DNA of 64,000 nt from an uncultured Lachnospiraceae bacterium (GTDB lineage: Bacteria > Bacillota > Clostridia > Lachnospirales > Lachnospiraceae). Position numbers and translations under genes: made by a program. Below the pieces are notes generated by a model that had not been told where the DNA came from, ran no database searches, and saw only the letters and a list, made by a program, of their open reading frames with translations. Where the stretch lies: the NCBI GenBank assembly GCA_934330725.1, contig CAKRGM010000007.1, forward strand, positions 1 through 64,000, read 5' to 3'. This document shows positions 9,377 through 18,490 of the stretch, in pieces; position 1 is the stretch's first letter; each line of letters starts with the position of its first letter.

Positions 9377-9460
9377 ATTGATATTCCTCCTTTTAATAAT
9401 CGCCAGTTACTAAGATGCAGGTCGGAGTGTCCTGTATCTGAATAACGGCTAACATACTTT
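9377..9460 (-). promoter_or_regulatory. rpsO 5' leader with a candidate S15 autoregulatory hairpin
   Basis: Between the candidate promoter and the rpsO start, the minus strand carries GATACAGG and CCTGCATC, which pair with one mismatch around a 9-nt loop. Leaders of S15 genes are known to bind S15 and repress translation in several lineages with different structures. Whether this hairpin does so cannot be told from sequence alone. Confidence 0.35.
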
Positions 9461-9463
9461 TAA

Positions 9464-9492
9464 ACTATATCATATACTGACTATATATGCAA
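9464..9492 (-). promoter_or_regulatory. Candidate sigma-A promoter for rpsO
   Basis: On the minus strand TTGCAT, 17 bases, TATAGT lies just after the ribF stop codon. The -10 matches 5 of 6 consensus bases; the -35 is weaker. It fits the separate expression of rpsO suggested by the terminator after it. Confidence 0.45.
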
Positions 9493-9500
9493 GCTATATT

Positions 9501-10430
9501 TTATATCAAAAACATTTCCCTTGCAAACTCCGCATCACTTTTCATCTGTTTCTGCAGCGTTTCAATTGAATCGAATTTCATTTCCTGTCTTATAAAATGC
9601 ACAAGATATACTTCAATATTTTTTCCATATGATTCCACGCTTTCCTGATAATCAAACAGATTAGTTTCAACGCTGACCAGTTTACTGTCACTTATTGTAG
9701 GTCTTGTTCCTATATTTGTAACACCAAAGTATTTTATACCATCAACAATTGTAGCTGATGCATAAACTCCGTTTGGCGGAAGCATCTTATTTTTAGGCGG
9801 ATAAATATTCATAGTAGGAATATCCATTTTTCTGCCGAGTTGATTTCCCATTGTAACCATTCCGCATATTGAAAAAGGATGTCCCAGCAAAACATTTACA
9901 GTTTCCATATGTCCGAGTGCCAACTCATCACGTACATATGAACTGCTTATTTCAATATTCTGATAACGTTCTTTATCTACCACAATAGTCTCAAATCCAA
10001 ACTCAGAACTTTTTGACAGAAGAAAATCAACATTTCCCTTTTTGTCTTTTCCAAATGTAAAATCGTTTCCAACCACTACATATTTTGCCTTTAATTTTCC
10101 TGCAATAATATCTTTTATAAAATCATACGGCTCCATATTCATGAACTGCTGTGTAAATGGATATTCGATTTCAATATCAACATCCGCTTTTTCAAACCAT
10201 ATACGTCTTTCCTGATTGGTTGTTATAAACTGCTGGCTGTGTTTCGGGCAGATGCTTTGTGGTATCTTGTCAAACGTAAATACTGCAGAAAGAAGACCAT
10301 CCTGTGTAGCTTTTTGTTTTACAATGGATATAAGCTTCTGGTGTCCAAGATGCACACCATCAAACTTTCCAAATGTAACTGCCGTTTCCCTTTCTAATCG
10401 GAAATCCGTCTTATTATGAATATATTCCAA
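9501..10430 (-). CDS. ribF: Bifunctional riboflavin kinase / FAD synthetase
   Basis: 309 residues. The N-terminal FAD synthetase (nucleotidyl transferase) domain has VTFGKFDGVHLGHQKLI near residues 19-35 and VVGNDFTFGKDKKG near 118. The C-terminal riboflavin kinase domain starts near residue 185 with GHPFSICGMVTMGNQLGRKMDIPTMNI and has YFGVTNIGTRPT. It makes FMN and then FAD from riboflavin and ATP. It lies downstream of truB, as in Bacillus (ribC), and upstream of rpsO. Confidence 0.96.
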   Translation of the reverse strand: MEYIHNKTDFRLERETAVTFGKFDGVHLGHQKLISIVKQKATQDGLLSAVFTFDKIPQSICPKHSQQFITTNQERRIWFEKADVDIEIEYPFTQQFMNMEPYDFIKDIIAGKLKAKYVVVGNDFTFGKDKKGNVDFLLSKSSEFGFETIVVDKERYQNIEISSSYVRDELALGHMETVNVLLGHPFSICGMVTMGNQLGRKMDIPTMNIYPPKNKMLPPNGVYASATIVDGIKYFGVTNIGTRPTISDSKLVSVETNLFDYQESVESYGKNIEVYLVHFIRQEMKFDSIETLQKQMKSDAEFAREMFLI

Positions 10431-10484
10431 TTAAGCATACCACCTTTCAAGTAACACCCACCACTATGTATTTTATAAGCATTC

Positions 10485-11390
10485 TTATATAAACATTTTA
10501 ACCGGTGAAAATATTCCATCTTTATATTTGTATATACCAATAAAATTATCATCTGAATCATATACACGGACATTTTCCATTCCTGTATAATCAAGGGCCT
10601 CATTTGCAATTACAACTTCCTCTGGAAACTTATTTCCATTATGAACAAGTTTACCTGACTGCTCAGGCACGGCAACCTTTTTTAAATCTTTAAACACTTC
10701 ATCCACCGGCATGATATATTTTTCAATTTTTCCTGACTGTACCAGTTTTTCAACCTCACCGAGTGTAATACTTTCCTGCAGCTGAAACATCCCCACATTA
10801 GTTCTGGTAAGATGTTTCATACATGCGCCACAGCCAATTTTCTTTCCAATATCATCACATAATGATCTTACATATGTGCCCTTGGAACATTCAACCGTAA
10901 ATGTAACGGTTTTTATATCATCTTCAAGATTTAATTCATTTATATTTATTGATTTAATATTAACTTTTCTTTTTTTTCTTTCAATTTCAATGCCCTGTCT
11001 TGCCAGTTCATACAATTTTTTTCCGTTAACCTTCAATGCAGAATACATTGGTGGTAACTGCTCGTATTCGCCTTCAAACGCCTTAACAGCTTCCATAACC
11101 TGTAAGGCATCTACATTGACACTGTTAACTTCAAGTATCTTTCCTGATGCATCAAGCGTATCTGTCACTGTTCCAAGCAGCATAACAGTTTCATATGTTT
11201 TTGACCAGTCTGTTATCATACCACACACTTTAGTAGCTTTTCCAAGACATACCGGAAGCACCCCTTCAGCATCAGGATCAAGCGTTCCTGTATGTCCGAT
11301 TTTCTTTATTTGCAGAATTCCCCTCAGCTTTGCGACAACATCATGTGATGTAAATCCCTGCTCTTTGTATATATTTATAATGCCATCCAT
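10485..11390 (-). CDS. truB: tRNA pseudouridine(55) synthase
   Basis: 301 residues from an ATG with GGAGG six bases upstream; a longer in-frame extension lacks a ribosome site. The catalytic motif HTGTLDPDAEGVLP is at about residues 33-46, with nucleophile Asp38. The PMYSALKVNGKKLYELAR and KGTYVRSLCDDIG motifs of the family follow. It isomerises U55 in the T-loop of tRNAs. It is 54 bp from ribF and directly behind nrnA, the usual rbfA-nrnA-truB-ribF order of Clostridia. Confidence 0.97.
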   Translation of the reverse strand: MDGIINIYKEQGFTSHDVVAKLRGILQIKKIGHTGTLDPDAEGVLPVCLGKATKVCGMITDWSKTYETVMLLGTVTDTLDASGKILEVNSVNVDALQVMEAVKAFEGEYEQLPPMYSALKVNGKKLYELARQGIEIERKKRKVNIKSININELNLEDDIKTVTFTVECSKGTYVRSLCDDIGKKIGCGACMKHLTRTNVGMFQLQESITLGEVEKLVQSGKIEKYIMPVDEVFKDLKKVAVPEQSGKLVHNGNKFPEEVVIANEALDYTGMENVRVYDSDDNFIGIYKYKDGIFSPVKMFI

Positions 11391-11427
11391 ACATAACCTC
11401 CGGTGATTTTTATACACAAATGATGTC

Positions 11428-12378
11428 TTACTGTATGCACTGTTCCTCTATCAATGCTCCGATTGCATTTATTATATCGTGCACAGCACCCTTTGCAGTA
11501 AAACCGGCTGCTCTTATATGGCCACCCCCACCAAATTTAACAGCAATCTTACTTACATCAATTGTTTTCTTGGAACGAAGACTCACCTTATACTCGCCAT
11601 CCCCTGTCTCATACAGGAATATTGCCACTTCCACGCCATCTGTAAGCCTTAACTGTTCTATTATGCCACCCAGTTCCTTACCTGTGACACCATAAAATTT
11701 CATCTCTTCCTGTGTAACAATTGAAAAGATACATTTTCCATCATAGAACAGTATACTTTCAAGCAGCGCTCTTCCAAGTATCTGATTCTGAATATATGTT
11801 TTTCTGTAAAATGTGTTATCGATTATGCTTGGATAATCAATTCCTTTTTCCATCATTTCTCCCGCAATTTTCATTGTGAGAGCTGATGTGCAGCTATACT
11901 TAAACACACCTGTATCATGTATTATTCCAGTATATATACATTCTGCTGTATTTCTGCTTATTTTATCCGGTTCAAATGTTGAATATAAAACTTCACAAGC
12001 TGAACTGGCTTCTGGCATTACGAGATTTATATCAGCAAAATCATTATTACTTACATGATGATCTATACATATAGTTTTTTCTGCATTTTCAAAACAGCTT
12101 ATGAACGGCTCAATCCTGTCCATTGAACTGCAGTCCAGCACAACAAACACATCATACTTTTTTTCAAGACATGGTTCATTTTTGATATTTGTAAAATTAT
12201 TTAAATAACTAAATTTGTCTGATGGCTGCTCAAGATATAAATCCACATCAATATGCGGCATGTTATCTTTTATATAATTATAAAGGCCAAGCGCTGATCC
12301 AATACAATCACCATCAGGTCTTACATGTCCTGTAATTCCCACAGTTGCAGCATCTTTTAACTCATCTTTTATAAGCAT
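11428..12378 (-). CDS. nrnA: DHH-family nanoRNase / pAp phosphatase
   Basis: A soluble DHH/DHHA1 phosphoesterase of 316-318 residues. The metal-site motifs are intact: HVRPDGDCIGS near residue 20, a VVLDCSS motif near 82, the DHH triad near 108-110, and a C-terminal GGGGHIRAAGF. The family removes nucleotides from very short RNAs and converts pAp to AMP. The start could be a TTG two codons upstream, which has better spacing to AAAGGA, instead of the ATG used here. It sits between rbfA and truB, replacing the arrangement of Bacillus where this gene is elsewhere. Confidence 0.92.
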   Translation of the reverse strand: MLIKDELKDAATVGITGHVRPDGDCIGSALGLYNYIKDNMPHIDVDLYLEQPSDKFSYLNNFTNIKNEPCLEKKYDVFVVLDCSSMDRIEPFISCFENAEKTICIDHHVSNNDFADINLVMPEASSACEVLYSTFEPDKISRNTAECIYTGIIHDTGVFKYSCTSALTMKIAGEMMEKGIDYPSIIDNTFYRKTYIQNQILGRALLESILFYDGKCIFSIVTQEEMKFYGVTGKELGGIIEQLRLTDGVEVAIFLYETGDGEYKVSLRSKKTIDVSKIAVKFGGGGHIRAAGFTAKGAVHDIINAIGALIEEQCIQ

Positions 12379-12407
12379 ATTCAACCATATCCTTTCCAGT
12401 TTATAAA

Positions 12408-12803
12408 CTATTCTTTTAAACCATCCGTATCTTCTGTATGCATTTTTCTGTCATGCTCTGTAACTTCATCTATAAGCTTTGACATATTTACTGCATATTC
12501 TATTGACTGATCCAATATAAAACGTATTTCCGGAGTATTACGAAGATTAACTGTCTTAGCAAGCTGTCTTCTTATATATCCTTCTGCGCTCTTAAGACCT
12601 GTAATTGTGTCCTGCTGTGATTTTTCATCACCCAGAACACTTATATATGCCTTACATGTCTTTAAATCCGGAGCAACATCAACACTTACTACTGATGTCA
12701 TTGGATTAATTCTTGGATCTTTTATATCATTTCGTATTATATTACTCAGCTCTTTAAGAACTTCACCATTTATTCTGGTGTTCTTGACACTATTTTTACG
12801 CAT
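12408..12803 (-). CDS. rbfA: Ribosome-binding factor A
   Basis: 131 residues from an ATG six bases behind GGAG; a TTG four codons upstream overlaps that ribosome site and is unlikely. Typical features: a LKELSNIIRNDIKDPRI start, VSVDVAPDLKTCKAYISVLG in the KH-like fold, and LRNTPEIRFILDQSIEYA. RbfA binds the 30S subunit late in assembly and helps 16S rRNA maturation. It is the gene after infB, conserved synteny. Confidence 0.96.
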   Translation of the reverse strand: MRKNSVKNTRINGEVLKELSNIIRNDIKDPRINPMTSVVSVDVAPDLKTCKAYISVLGDEKSQQDTITGLKSAEGYIRRQLAKTVNLRNTPEIRFILDQSIEYAVNMSKLIDEVTEHDRKMHTEDTDGLKE

Positions 12804-12853
12804 ACCTGTCTCCAATCATAAGTTTAAATGCCGGTTACCAGGAATATTAAATA

Positions 12854-15631
12854 CTAACGTGGAACTTCAACCATTTCATAGGCTTCTATAACGTCTTCCT
12901 CTTTAATATCATTGAACTTTTCAAATACAAGTCCACACTCATAACCTGCTTTTACTTCTTTTACCTCATCCTTAAATCTCTTAAGTGATGCTATAGGTCC
13001 TTCATATATCTTATCGCCATCACGTGTAATTCTGACTGATGAATTACGTGTAATCTTTCCATCTGTTACAAATGATCCGGCAATGTTACCTACTCCTGAT
13101 GCTTTGAATATCTGCTTAATCTCAGCATGGCCCATAATCTTTTCTTCATATATAGGTTCAAGCATTCCCTTAAGGGCAGTCTCAACATCTTCGATTGCAT
13201 TATAAATAACACTGTACAGACGCATATCAACCTTTTCTCTTTCAGCAACAATTCTTGCCTGATTATCAGGTTTTACATTAAATCCGATGATGATTGCATT
13301 TGAAGCTGACGCAAGGATAACATCAGACTCATTAATATTACCTACGCCTCCATGGATAACTTTTACAACTACCTCTTCATTTGAAAGCTTCTCAAGACTT
13401 GACTTCACCGCTTCAACCGAACCCTGTACATCTGCCTTGATTATTATGCCAAGTTCCTTTACATTACCGGCCTTAATCTGTTCAAATAAAGCGTCAAGTG
13501 ATACTTTATGCTTTGTATCATCAAGAAGTTTCTTTCTTCCTTCACTGATAAATGTTTCCGCAAAGTTTCTTGCTTCTTTGTCAGATTTCATTGCAACAAG
13601 AATTTCACCTGCGTTAGGTACATCATTAAGGCCAAGGATTTCAACTGGTGTTGAAGGTCCTGCAGATTTAACTCTTCTTCCCTTATCATCTATCATGGCT
13701 CTTATCTTTCCATGACATGCACCTGCTGCAACATTATCTCCAACCTTTAAGGTTCCCTTTTGTACAAGCACTGTTGCAACCGGACCTCTTCCCTTGTCAA
13801 GTTCAGCTTCGATTACAATACCTCTTGCTTTTCTGTTTGGATTAGCTTTAAGTTCATGTACTTCTGCCGTAAGAAGAATCATTTCAAGAAGGTCATCAAT
13901 ACCTTCCTTTGTATGTGCTGAAACAGGTACAAATATTGTCTGGCCACCCCAGTCTTCTGCAACAAGGCCATATTCCATAAGTTCCTGTTTTACTTTTTCT
14001 ACATTTGCATTAGGCTTATCAATCTTGTTGACAGCTACTATTATTTCTACATCTGCTGCCTTTGCATGATTAATAGCTTCAATTGTCTGCGGCATGACAC
14101 CGTCATCAGCAGCAACTACAAGGATAGCAATATCTGTTGCCTGTGCTCCACGCATTCTCATTGCTGTAAATGCCTCATGACCAGGTGTATCAAGAAATGT
14201 AATTGAATTGCCGTTTATATCTACCGTATAAGCACCAATCTTCTGTGTGATTCCACCAGATTCCTTAGATGTTACATGTGTTTCCCTTATGGCATCAAGT
14301 AATGATGTTTTACCATGGTCTACATGACCCATAACGCAGACTACAGGTGGTCTTGGGATTAACTGTGATTCATCTTCTTCATCTTCTTTAAGAAGTTCTG
14401 CAATAACATCAACTTTCTTTTCATGATCACAGATACAGTTAAATTCCAGTGCTATTTCCTCTGCTGTATCATAGTCAATCTCCTGATTGATAGTTACAAC
14501 CTTACCCTGCATAAACAGCTTTTTAACCAGTACCGATGGCTGAACCTTCATTTTATCAGCAAGTTCTTTGATTGTAAGAACATCCGGAAGTACCAGCTGC
14601 TTAATTGTATCTTCCTTTTCTTCCTTCTTCTCAGGCTTCTTATTATGACTGTTTACAAACTTAAGATTTTCTTCATGTTCAACATCTTTTCTTCTGTCAT
14701 TTTTTCTGTTATCTTTTCTTGAATCAGGTCTTCTTGAATCAGGTTTTGCTGTTTCAAAAATAAAATCATCCTTTGGAATTGATTCTTTTCTTCTGTTGCC
14801 ATTCTGATTACCGCCATTTGAACGGTTATCATTTCTATAGCCGCCCTGGTTGCTGCCATTTTGACGGTTATCATTTCTATAGCCGCCCTGACCATTTCTT
14901 CCTCTGAAATTATCCTGACGGTCATTATTTCTATTTCCTTGATAATTATTGTTTTTATTACCCTGGCCCTGATTACCACCATTGTTATGATAATTACTAT
15001 TTCTGTTGCCCTGATAGTTATTATTTCTGCTGCCCTGACCGCCTGTTGCATTATTACTGCGTTCACCATTTCTGTCATAAAATGAGTTTCTTGGTCTGTC
15101 ATTATTATTGCGGTTATTGAAACGGTTGTTATTATCTTTATTATTATATCCCTGTCCGTCACCACCGCGGTTATTATTATATCTGTTTTCTTTATAACGG
15201 TCATTATTTCTGTTATTCTGGCCGTCATTTCTTGACGAATAATTATTATTTCTATTATTATCGTTCTTTACATTACTGCGGTTCTGATTCTTATCGCCGT
15301 TTTCATTTTTTTGTGAAGTCTGGTTATTTGAATCAGTACGTGTACCTTTAGAACTGTTCTGTGGAAAATACACCTGTGAAATGTTTGACTTCTTATCTTC
15401 ATTCTTTGCCTTTTTATCATCAGCACTGTCTTTTACAGATGATGTCTCTGTATTTTTCTTTTCATCTGCAGCAGCCCTGCTGCCAAACTTTTTCTTAACA
15501 GCTGCTATTTCCGCATCGCCCAGTCCGCTCATTGTTTTATATGTTTTTGTTTCATTACTTAATGTTTCAATTATTTCTTTTGTTGATATATTTAACTCTT
15601 TAGCCAACTCATGAACTCTCATATTTGCCAT
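12854..15631 (-). CDS. infB: Translation initiation factor IF-2 with a very long Asn/Arg/Gly-rich N-terminal region
   Basis: 925 residues. An IF2-N helix bundle at the start ([19 protein letters not shown]) is followed by a low-complexity stretch at about 80-290 made mostly of Asn, Arg, Gly, Asp and Gln with YRNDNR-type repeats. A second IF2-N domain lies near 345-400. The GTPase domain begins near residue 430 with [16 protein letters not shown] and NKIDKPNAN. Domains II, III and the fMet-tRNA binding C-terminal domain follow. IF2 brings initiator tRNA to the ribosome and drives subunit joining. The N-rich insert includes a 42-bp tandem DNA repeat. It lies between ylxQ and rbfA as in Bacillus. 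Confidence 0.97.
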   Translation of the reverse strand: MANMRVHELAKELNISTKEIIETLSNETKTYKTMSGLGDAEIAAVKKKFGSRAAADEKKNTETSSVKDSADDKKAKNEDKKSNISQVYFPQNSSKGTRTDSNNQTSQKNENGDKNQNRSNVKNDNNRNNNYSSRNDGQNNRNNDRYKENRYNNNRGGDGQGYNNKDNNNRFNNRNNNDRPRNSFYDRNGERSNNATGGQGSRNNNYQGNRNSNYHNNGGNQGQGNKNNNYQGNRNNDRQDNFRGRNGQGGYRNDNRQNGSNQGGYRNDNRSNGGNQNGNRRKESIPKDDFIFETAKPDSRRPDSRKDNRKNDRRKDVEHEENLKFVNSHNKKPEKKEEKEDTIKQLVLPDVLTIKELADKMKVQPSVLVKKLFMQGKVVTINQEIDYDTAEEIALEFNCICDHEKKVDVIAELLKEDEEDESQLIPRPPVVCVMGHVDHGKTSLLDAIRETHVTSKESGGITQKIGAYTVDINGNSITFLDTPGHEAFTAMRMRGAQATDIAILVVAADDGVMPQTIEAINHAKAADVEIIVAVNKIDKPNANVEKVKQELMEYGLVAEDWGGQTIFVPVSAHTKEGIDDLLEMILLTAEVHELKANPNRKARGIVIEAELDKGRGPVATVLVQKGTLKVGDNVAAGACHGKIRAMIDDKGRRVKSAGPSTPVEILGLNDVPNAGEILVAMKSDKEARNFAETFISEGRKKLLDDTKHKVSLDALFEQIKAGNVKELGIIIKADVQGSVEAVKSSLEKLSNEEVVVKVIHGGVGNINESDVILASASNAIIIGFNVKPDNQARIVAEREKVDMRLYSVIYNAIEDVETALKGMLEPIYEEKIMGHAEIKQIFKASGVGNIAGSFVTDGKITRNSSVRITRDGDKIYEGPIASLKRFKDEVKEVKAGYECGLVFEKFNDIKEEDVIEAYEMVEVPR
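14823..14906 (-). repeat. 42-bp tandem repeat inside infB
   Basis: Two adjacent copies of a 42-bp unit, each beginning CGGTTATCATTTCTATAGCC on the plus strand, encode two 14-residue copies of a GYRNDNRxNGxNQ unit. The period is a multiple of three, so the reading frame is kept. It suggests recent slippage or duplication inside the disordered N-terminal part of IF2. Confidence 0.75.
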
Positions 15632-15728
15632 TTAACCTCTCTTCCGAATAACCACGTTCACTAATGATATTATCTTAGACTCATATAATATATATTATAC
15701 CATCACGATAACATATTATAAAAAATGA

Positions 15729-16043
15729 TTATTCCAAACCTTGTTTCAAATGCTTTTCTATCGTATTTTTAAAGCCTTTATCTAATATAGCAAGTGATGC
15801 CCGAAACTGCTTGCCTATGCAATGGCCGAGTTCCTCTTTATCACTGTAAAAATAAACCGGTACATTGTAATAAGTGCACATATCGTTAAACATCTTTTTT
15901 GTATTGTCAGACGAATCATCTGCAACAATTACCATTGCCGCCTTTCCCGACTTGACTGATTTTTCTGTCATAAACTCACCACTGGCAACCTTTCCTGCTT
16001 TCATGGCAAGCCCTATTAATGACAACACTTTATTATTCTTCAT
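15729..16043 (-). CDS. ylxQ: L7Ae-family K-turn RNA-binding protein (YlxQ)
   Basis: 104 residues with the L7Ae/L30e fold signature: LIGLAMKAGKVASGEF at the start, then AMVIVADDSSDNTKKMF and the PVYFYSDKEELGHCIGK region. YlxQ-type proteins bind kink-turn RNA; the exact target is not settled. It overlaps rnpM by 11 bases and precedes infB, the standard nusA-ylxR-ylxQ-infB order. Confidence 0.92.
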   Translation of the reverse strand: MKNNKVLSLIGLAMKAGKVASGEFMTEKSVKSGKAAMVIVADDSSDNTKKMFNDMCTYYNVPVYFYSDKEELGHCIGKQFRASLAILDKGFKNTIEKHLKQGLE

Positions 16044-16311
16044 TGAACTTTTTCAACTCCTCTTTAAGACTGTCATAAACATCATTACTAATCGCAATTT
16101 TCAGGGATTTTTCTATTCCCTTTGACTTAATAGCTTTTTCAAGACATTCAGAATCCGGGCATATATACGCACCACGCCCATTTTTCCTGCCTGTTGTATC
16201 AATAATTACGCCTTCATCAGCAGTCTTTAATATCCTTATCATTTCTTTTTTGCTTTTCATCTCATGACATCCAACACACTGTCTTAAAGGGATTTTCTTT
16301 TTTGTGCTCAA
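16033..16311 (-). CDS. rnpM: YlxR-family RNA-binding protein (RnpM)
   Basis: 92 residues from a TTG eight bases behind AGGAG; a GTG nine bases upstream sits right on the ribosome site. The family signature is present: PLRQCVGCHEMKSKKEMIRI, then GRKNGRGAYICPDSECL. Members bind RNA, and the Bacillus protein modulates RNase P. It follows nusA closely and overlaps ylxQ, so it is translationally linked to both. Confidence 0.93.
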   Translation of the reverse strand: MSTKKKIPLRQCVGCHEMKSKKEMIRILKTADEGVIIDTTGRKNGRGAYICPDSECLEKAIKSKGIEKSLKIAISNDVYDSLKEELKKFNEE

Positions 16312-16327
16312 ATAAATCACTCCTATA

Positions 16328-17506
16328 TTAAATATTATCCTCTGCCATATCTGTTTCTTCAGTGAAATTTAATTCTTCATTCTCGTCGAAATCATCACTT
16401 TTTTCTTCCATCTCTTCTTCATTTGCCTGTGCTTCGCTCTTAATATCAATACCATAATTTGTGAGCTTTGCTGCAAGTCTTACATTCTGTCCAGCCTTAC
16501 CGATAGCAAGTGAAAGCTGTTGTTCTGAAACAACTATCTTTGCCTTTTTCTCATCTGCATCTGCAACTGCAGAAACAACTTTAGCAGGACTTAATGCATT
16601 AACTATGAACTGCGCAGGATTTTCATTCCATTCAATAATATCAATCTGTTCATTTCCAAGTTCATTAACAATAGCCTTAACTCTTGCACCATTCACACCT
16701 ACACATGCACCTACAGCATCAACATTAGGTGCCTTTGCACGTACTGACATTTTTGTTCTTGAACCTGCTTCTCTTGCGATTCCCATTATTTCAACAATGC
16801 CATCCTTGATTTCTGCAACTTCTTCCTCAAAAAGTCTCTCAACAAGCTTTGGTGAATTTCTTGATACTTTAACGAGAGTTCCCGGCTTATCTTTATTGGA
16901 TACACTGACAACATATAATTTGATTCTGTCACCTCTCTCAAATGTCTCACCTTTTACCTGATCTGCGACTTTAAGTGTAGTCTGTGTTCTTCCAATATCA
17001 ACAAGTACATTTCCACGCTCATCAATTCTTTGAACAATACCTGTAATGATTTCATTTTCTTTAGAATGATATTCATTGTAAAGAGATGTCTTCTCTTCTT
17101 CTCTTATTTTCTGTATAATTGTTCCTTTTGCATTCTTTGCCGCTCTTCTTGAAAATTCATCAGACTTTACTTCAACAGTAACAACATCTCCTATCTGACA
17201 GTTCGGATCTATCTTTCTTGCATCCTTAAGTGCGATTTCAGTTGCAGAAACATATTTGCCCGTATTCTTCTTGTTATGTTCATCATCTTCTTCCGGGATT
17301 CTTACTTCATCAACAACTGTTCTGTCTGAATATATATGGAAATCTCCTGTTATTCTGTCTAAAACCACCTTACCATTCTCAACAGTATTAAACTGTGTTT
17401 TGTATTCATCCATAAGGGATTTTTCAATTGCATCGAACATAACCTCTTTGCTTATCCCATTCTCTTTCTCAAGCGCATTTAAAGCTTCAATTAAATCCTT
17501 ATTCAT
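16328..17506 (-). CDS. nusA: Transcription termination/antitermination factor NusA
   Basis: 392 residues. The N-terminal RNA polymerase binding domain (1-125) is followed by an S1 domain (about 135-200, GIVQRIDERGNVLVDIG) and two KH domains, with VGACVGVNGARVKAIVNEL and SLAIGKAGQNVRLAAKLTNY as the KH cores. A short acidic tail ends the protein, as in Firmicute NusA that lacks the C-terminal repeats of enteric NusA. It promotes pausing and intrinsic termination. It is second in the rimP-nusA-rnpM-ylxQ-infB run. Confidence 0.97.
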   Translation of the reverse strand: MNKDLIEALNALEKENGISKEVMFDAIEKSLMDEYKTQFNTVENGKVVLDRITGDFHIYSDRTVVDEVRIPEEDDEHNKKNTGKYVSATEIALKDARKIDPNCQIGDVVTVEVKSDEFSRRAAKNAKGTIIQKIREEEKTSLYNEYHSKENEIITGIVQRIDERGNVLVDIGRTQTTLKVADQVKGETFERGDRIKLYVVSVSNKDKPGTLVKVSRNSPKLVERLFEEEVAEIKDGIVEIMGIAREAGSRTKMSVRAKAPNVDAVGACVGVNGARVKAIVNELGNEQIDIIEWNENPAQFIVNALSPAKVVSAVADADEKKAKIVVSEQQLSLAIGKAGQNVRLAAKLTNYGIDIKSEAQANEEEMEEKSDDFDENEELNFTEETDMAEDNI

Positions 17507-17570
17507 CGTTTCCTCCGTTCTCCTATCTTTATCGGCTTCAGCATTATTTATTTTTCACACCACCAAAACA

Positions 17571-18035
17571 TTATTCGCAAAATGCAAGTCGTATCATGGC
17601 AAGATTTGTTCTGTCAAATATCATATCCTTTTCGTCTGCTTCAATAGTTACAGTATCATCATCATATGATTTTAAAACACCTGTAAATTCTTTCTGTTTA
17701 TCTACCGGCTTATACAATTTAATATCTATAAGCTTTCCAACACTTCTTTTATAATCTTTTTCTTTCTTTAGTGGTCTTGTAAGTCCTGGGGAACTAACCT
17801 CAAAAATATACTGTTGTGTAATATATTCTTCTCTGTCTAATATTTCATTAAACTGTCTGCTTATTTTTTCACAGTCATCAACAGTAATGCCACCTTCTTT
17901 GTCAATGTAGACCCTTAAGTACCAGTCGCTGCCTTCTTTTACAAATTCAACATCAACCAGTTCAAAATTCTCTGCATCAATTAATGGCTGAATCAACTGC
18001 TCGGTTTTTGCTTCATAGCTTTCTTTCCTGCCCAT
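17571..18035 (-). CDS. rimP: Ribosome maturation factor RimP
   Basis: 154 residues. Typical features: LIDAENFELVDVEFVKEGSDWYLRVYIDKEGGITVDDCEKISRQ split over the N-terminal alpha/beta domain, the VSSPGLTRPLKKEKDY motif near 95, and a C-terminal SH3-like beta barrel. It assists 30S subunit maturation. It is the first gene of the nusA-infB cluster and lies just downstream of tRNA-Glu. Confidence 0.96.
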   Translation of the reverse strand: MGRKESYEAKTEQLIQPLIDAENFELVDVEFVKEGSDWYLRVYIDKEGGITVDDCEKISRQFNEILDREEYITQQYIFEVSSPGLTRPLKKEKDYKRSVGKLIDIKLYKPVDKQKEFTGVLKSYDDDTVTIEADEKDMIFDRTNLAMIRLAFCE

Positions 18036-18097
18036 TCATTCATCACCTTTCTAATATTAAATTGTATCTGCAACCTGAAATATTTCCAGACATAAAC

Positions 18098-18127
18098 GAA
18101 AGAGTGGACATATATGCCCACTCTTTC
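18098..18127 (-). terminator. Hairpin after tRNA-Glu, probable terminator
   Basis: A perfect 10-bp stem, GAAAGAGTGG with CCACTCTTTC, lies 20 bases beyond the 3' end of the tRNA. The T-rich tail on the minus strand (TTTCGTTTATG) is interrupted, so it may be leaky and let transcription reach rimP. Confidence 0.55.
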
Positions 18128-18146
18128 AAGTCAACCAAATTACAGA

Positions 18147-18218
18147 TAGCTAATAGGGGAGTCGAACCCCTGTCTTCGCCGTGAGAGGGCGACGTCTTAA
18201 CCACTTGACCAATTAGCC
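18147..18218 (-). tRNA. tRNA-Glu (anticodon CUC)
   Basis: 72 bases fold as a full cloverleaf: acceptor GGCTAAT with ATTAGCT (first pair G-U), a D-arm, and an anticodon stem TCGCC/GGCGA with loop CTCTCAC giving anticodon CTC. The T-arm is AGGGG TTCGACT CCCCT and the discriminator base is A. The 3' CCA is not encoded and must be added. It decodes GAG. It has its own strong promoter upstream and a hairpin downstream. Confidence 0.95.
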
Positions 18219-18237
18219 TCAAAAACGTTACTTCGAT

Positions 18238-18266
18238 AGTATACACAAGTAATTATAAAAATGCAA
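18238..18266 (-). promoter_or_regulatory. Sigma-A promoter of tRNA-Glu
   Basis: On the minus strand TTGCAT, 17 bases, TATACT lies 20 bases before the tRNA. The -10 matches 5 of 6 consensus bases and the spacing is ideal. Read-through may also feed rimP and nusA, for which I see no better promoter. Confidence 0.7.
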
Positions 18267-18315
18267 GTACTTTTTTAAATTTTCTTTATTTTTTTATCAA
18301 TTGTTATAGTTTACG

Positions 18316-18486
18316 GAGAGTCGACGGCATCTTTCCTTATTCTTCTGCTGATGAACATATGATGCCGGACACTCGACTTTCAAAATGAAGAGTTGACCGC
18401 ATCTTTCCTTATTCTTCTGCTGATGAACATATGATGCCGGACACTCGACTTTCAAAATGGAGAGTTGACGGCATCATATGTTCATC
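18316..18486 (-). repeat. 72-bp palindromic tandem repeat (two full copies plus an inverted end)
   Basis: Two near-identical 72-bp units (18316-18387 and 18388-18459) are followed by a partial third unit. That partial unit turns into the exact reverse complement of an 18-base segment of the repeat: GATGAACATATGATGCCG at 18422-18439 and its complement at 18469-18486. Each unit can also fold on itself through GGCATC/GATGCC and AGTCGA/TCGACT. The array begins four bases after the stop codon of the upstream membrane protein gene. It looks like a repetitive extragenic palindrome or miniature element; no transposase is nearby. Confidence 0.8.
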
Positions 18487-18490
18487 CCCC

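Noticed and set aside
14653..15228. Long open frame of 191 codons in another frame of infB on the minus strand
   Set aside because: It is a shadow of the repetitive Asn/Arg-rich part of infB; its Ile/Met/Thr-only composition comes from the same codons read out of frame.
17528..17536. GCCGATAA on the minus strand just before nusA, like a sigma-28 -10 box
   Set aside because: No TAAA at the right distance for the -35 box, and nusA is not a flagellar gene; probably chance.
18036..18146. A separate promoter for rimP after tRNA-Glu
   Set aside because: A TACAAT -10-like box exists but no acceptable -35 at 16-18 bases; read-through from the tRNA promoter is the simpler explanation.
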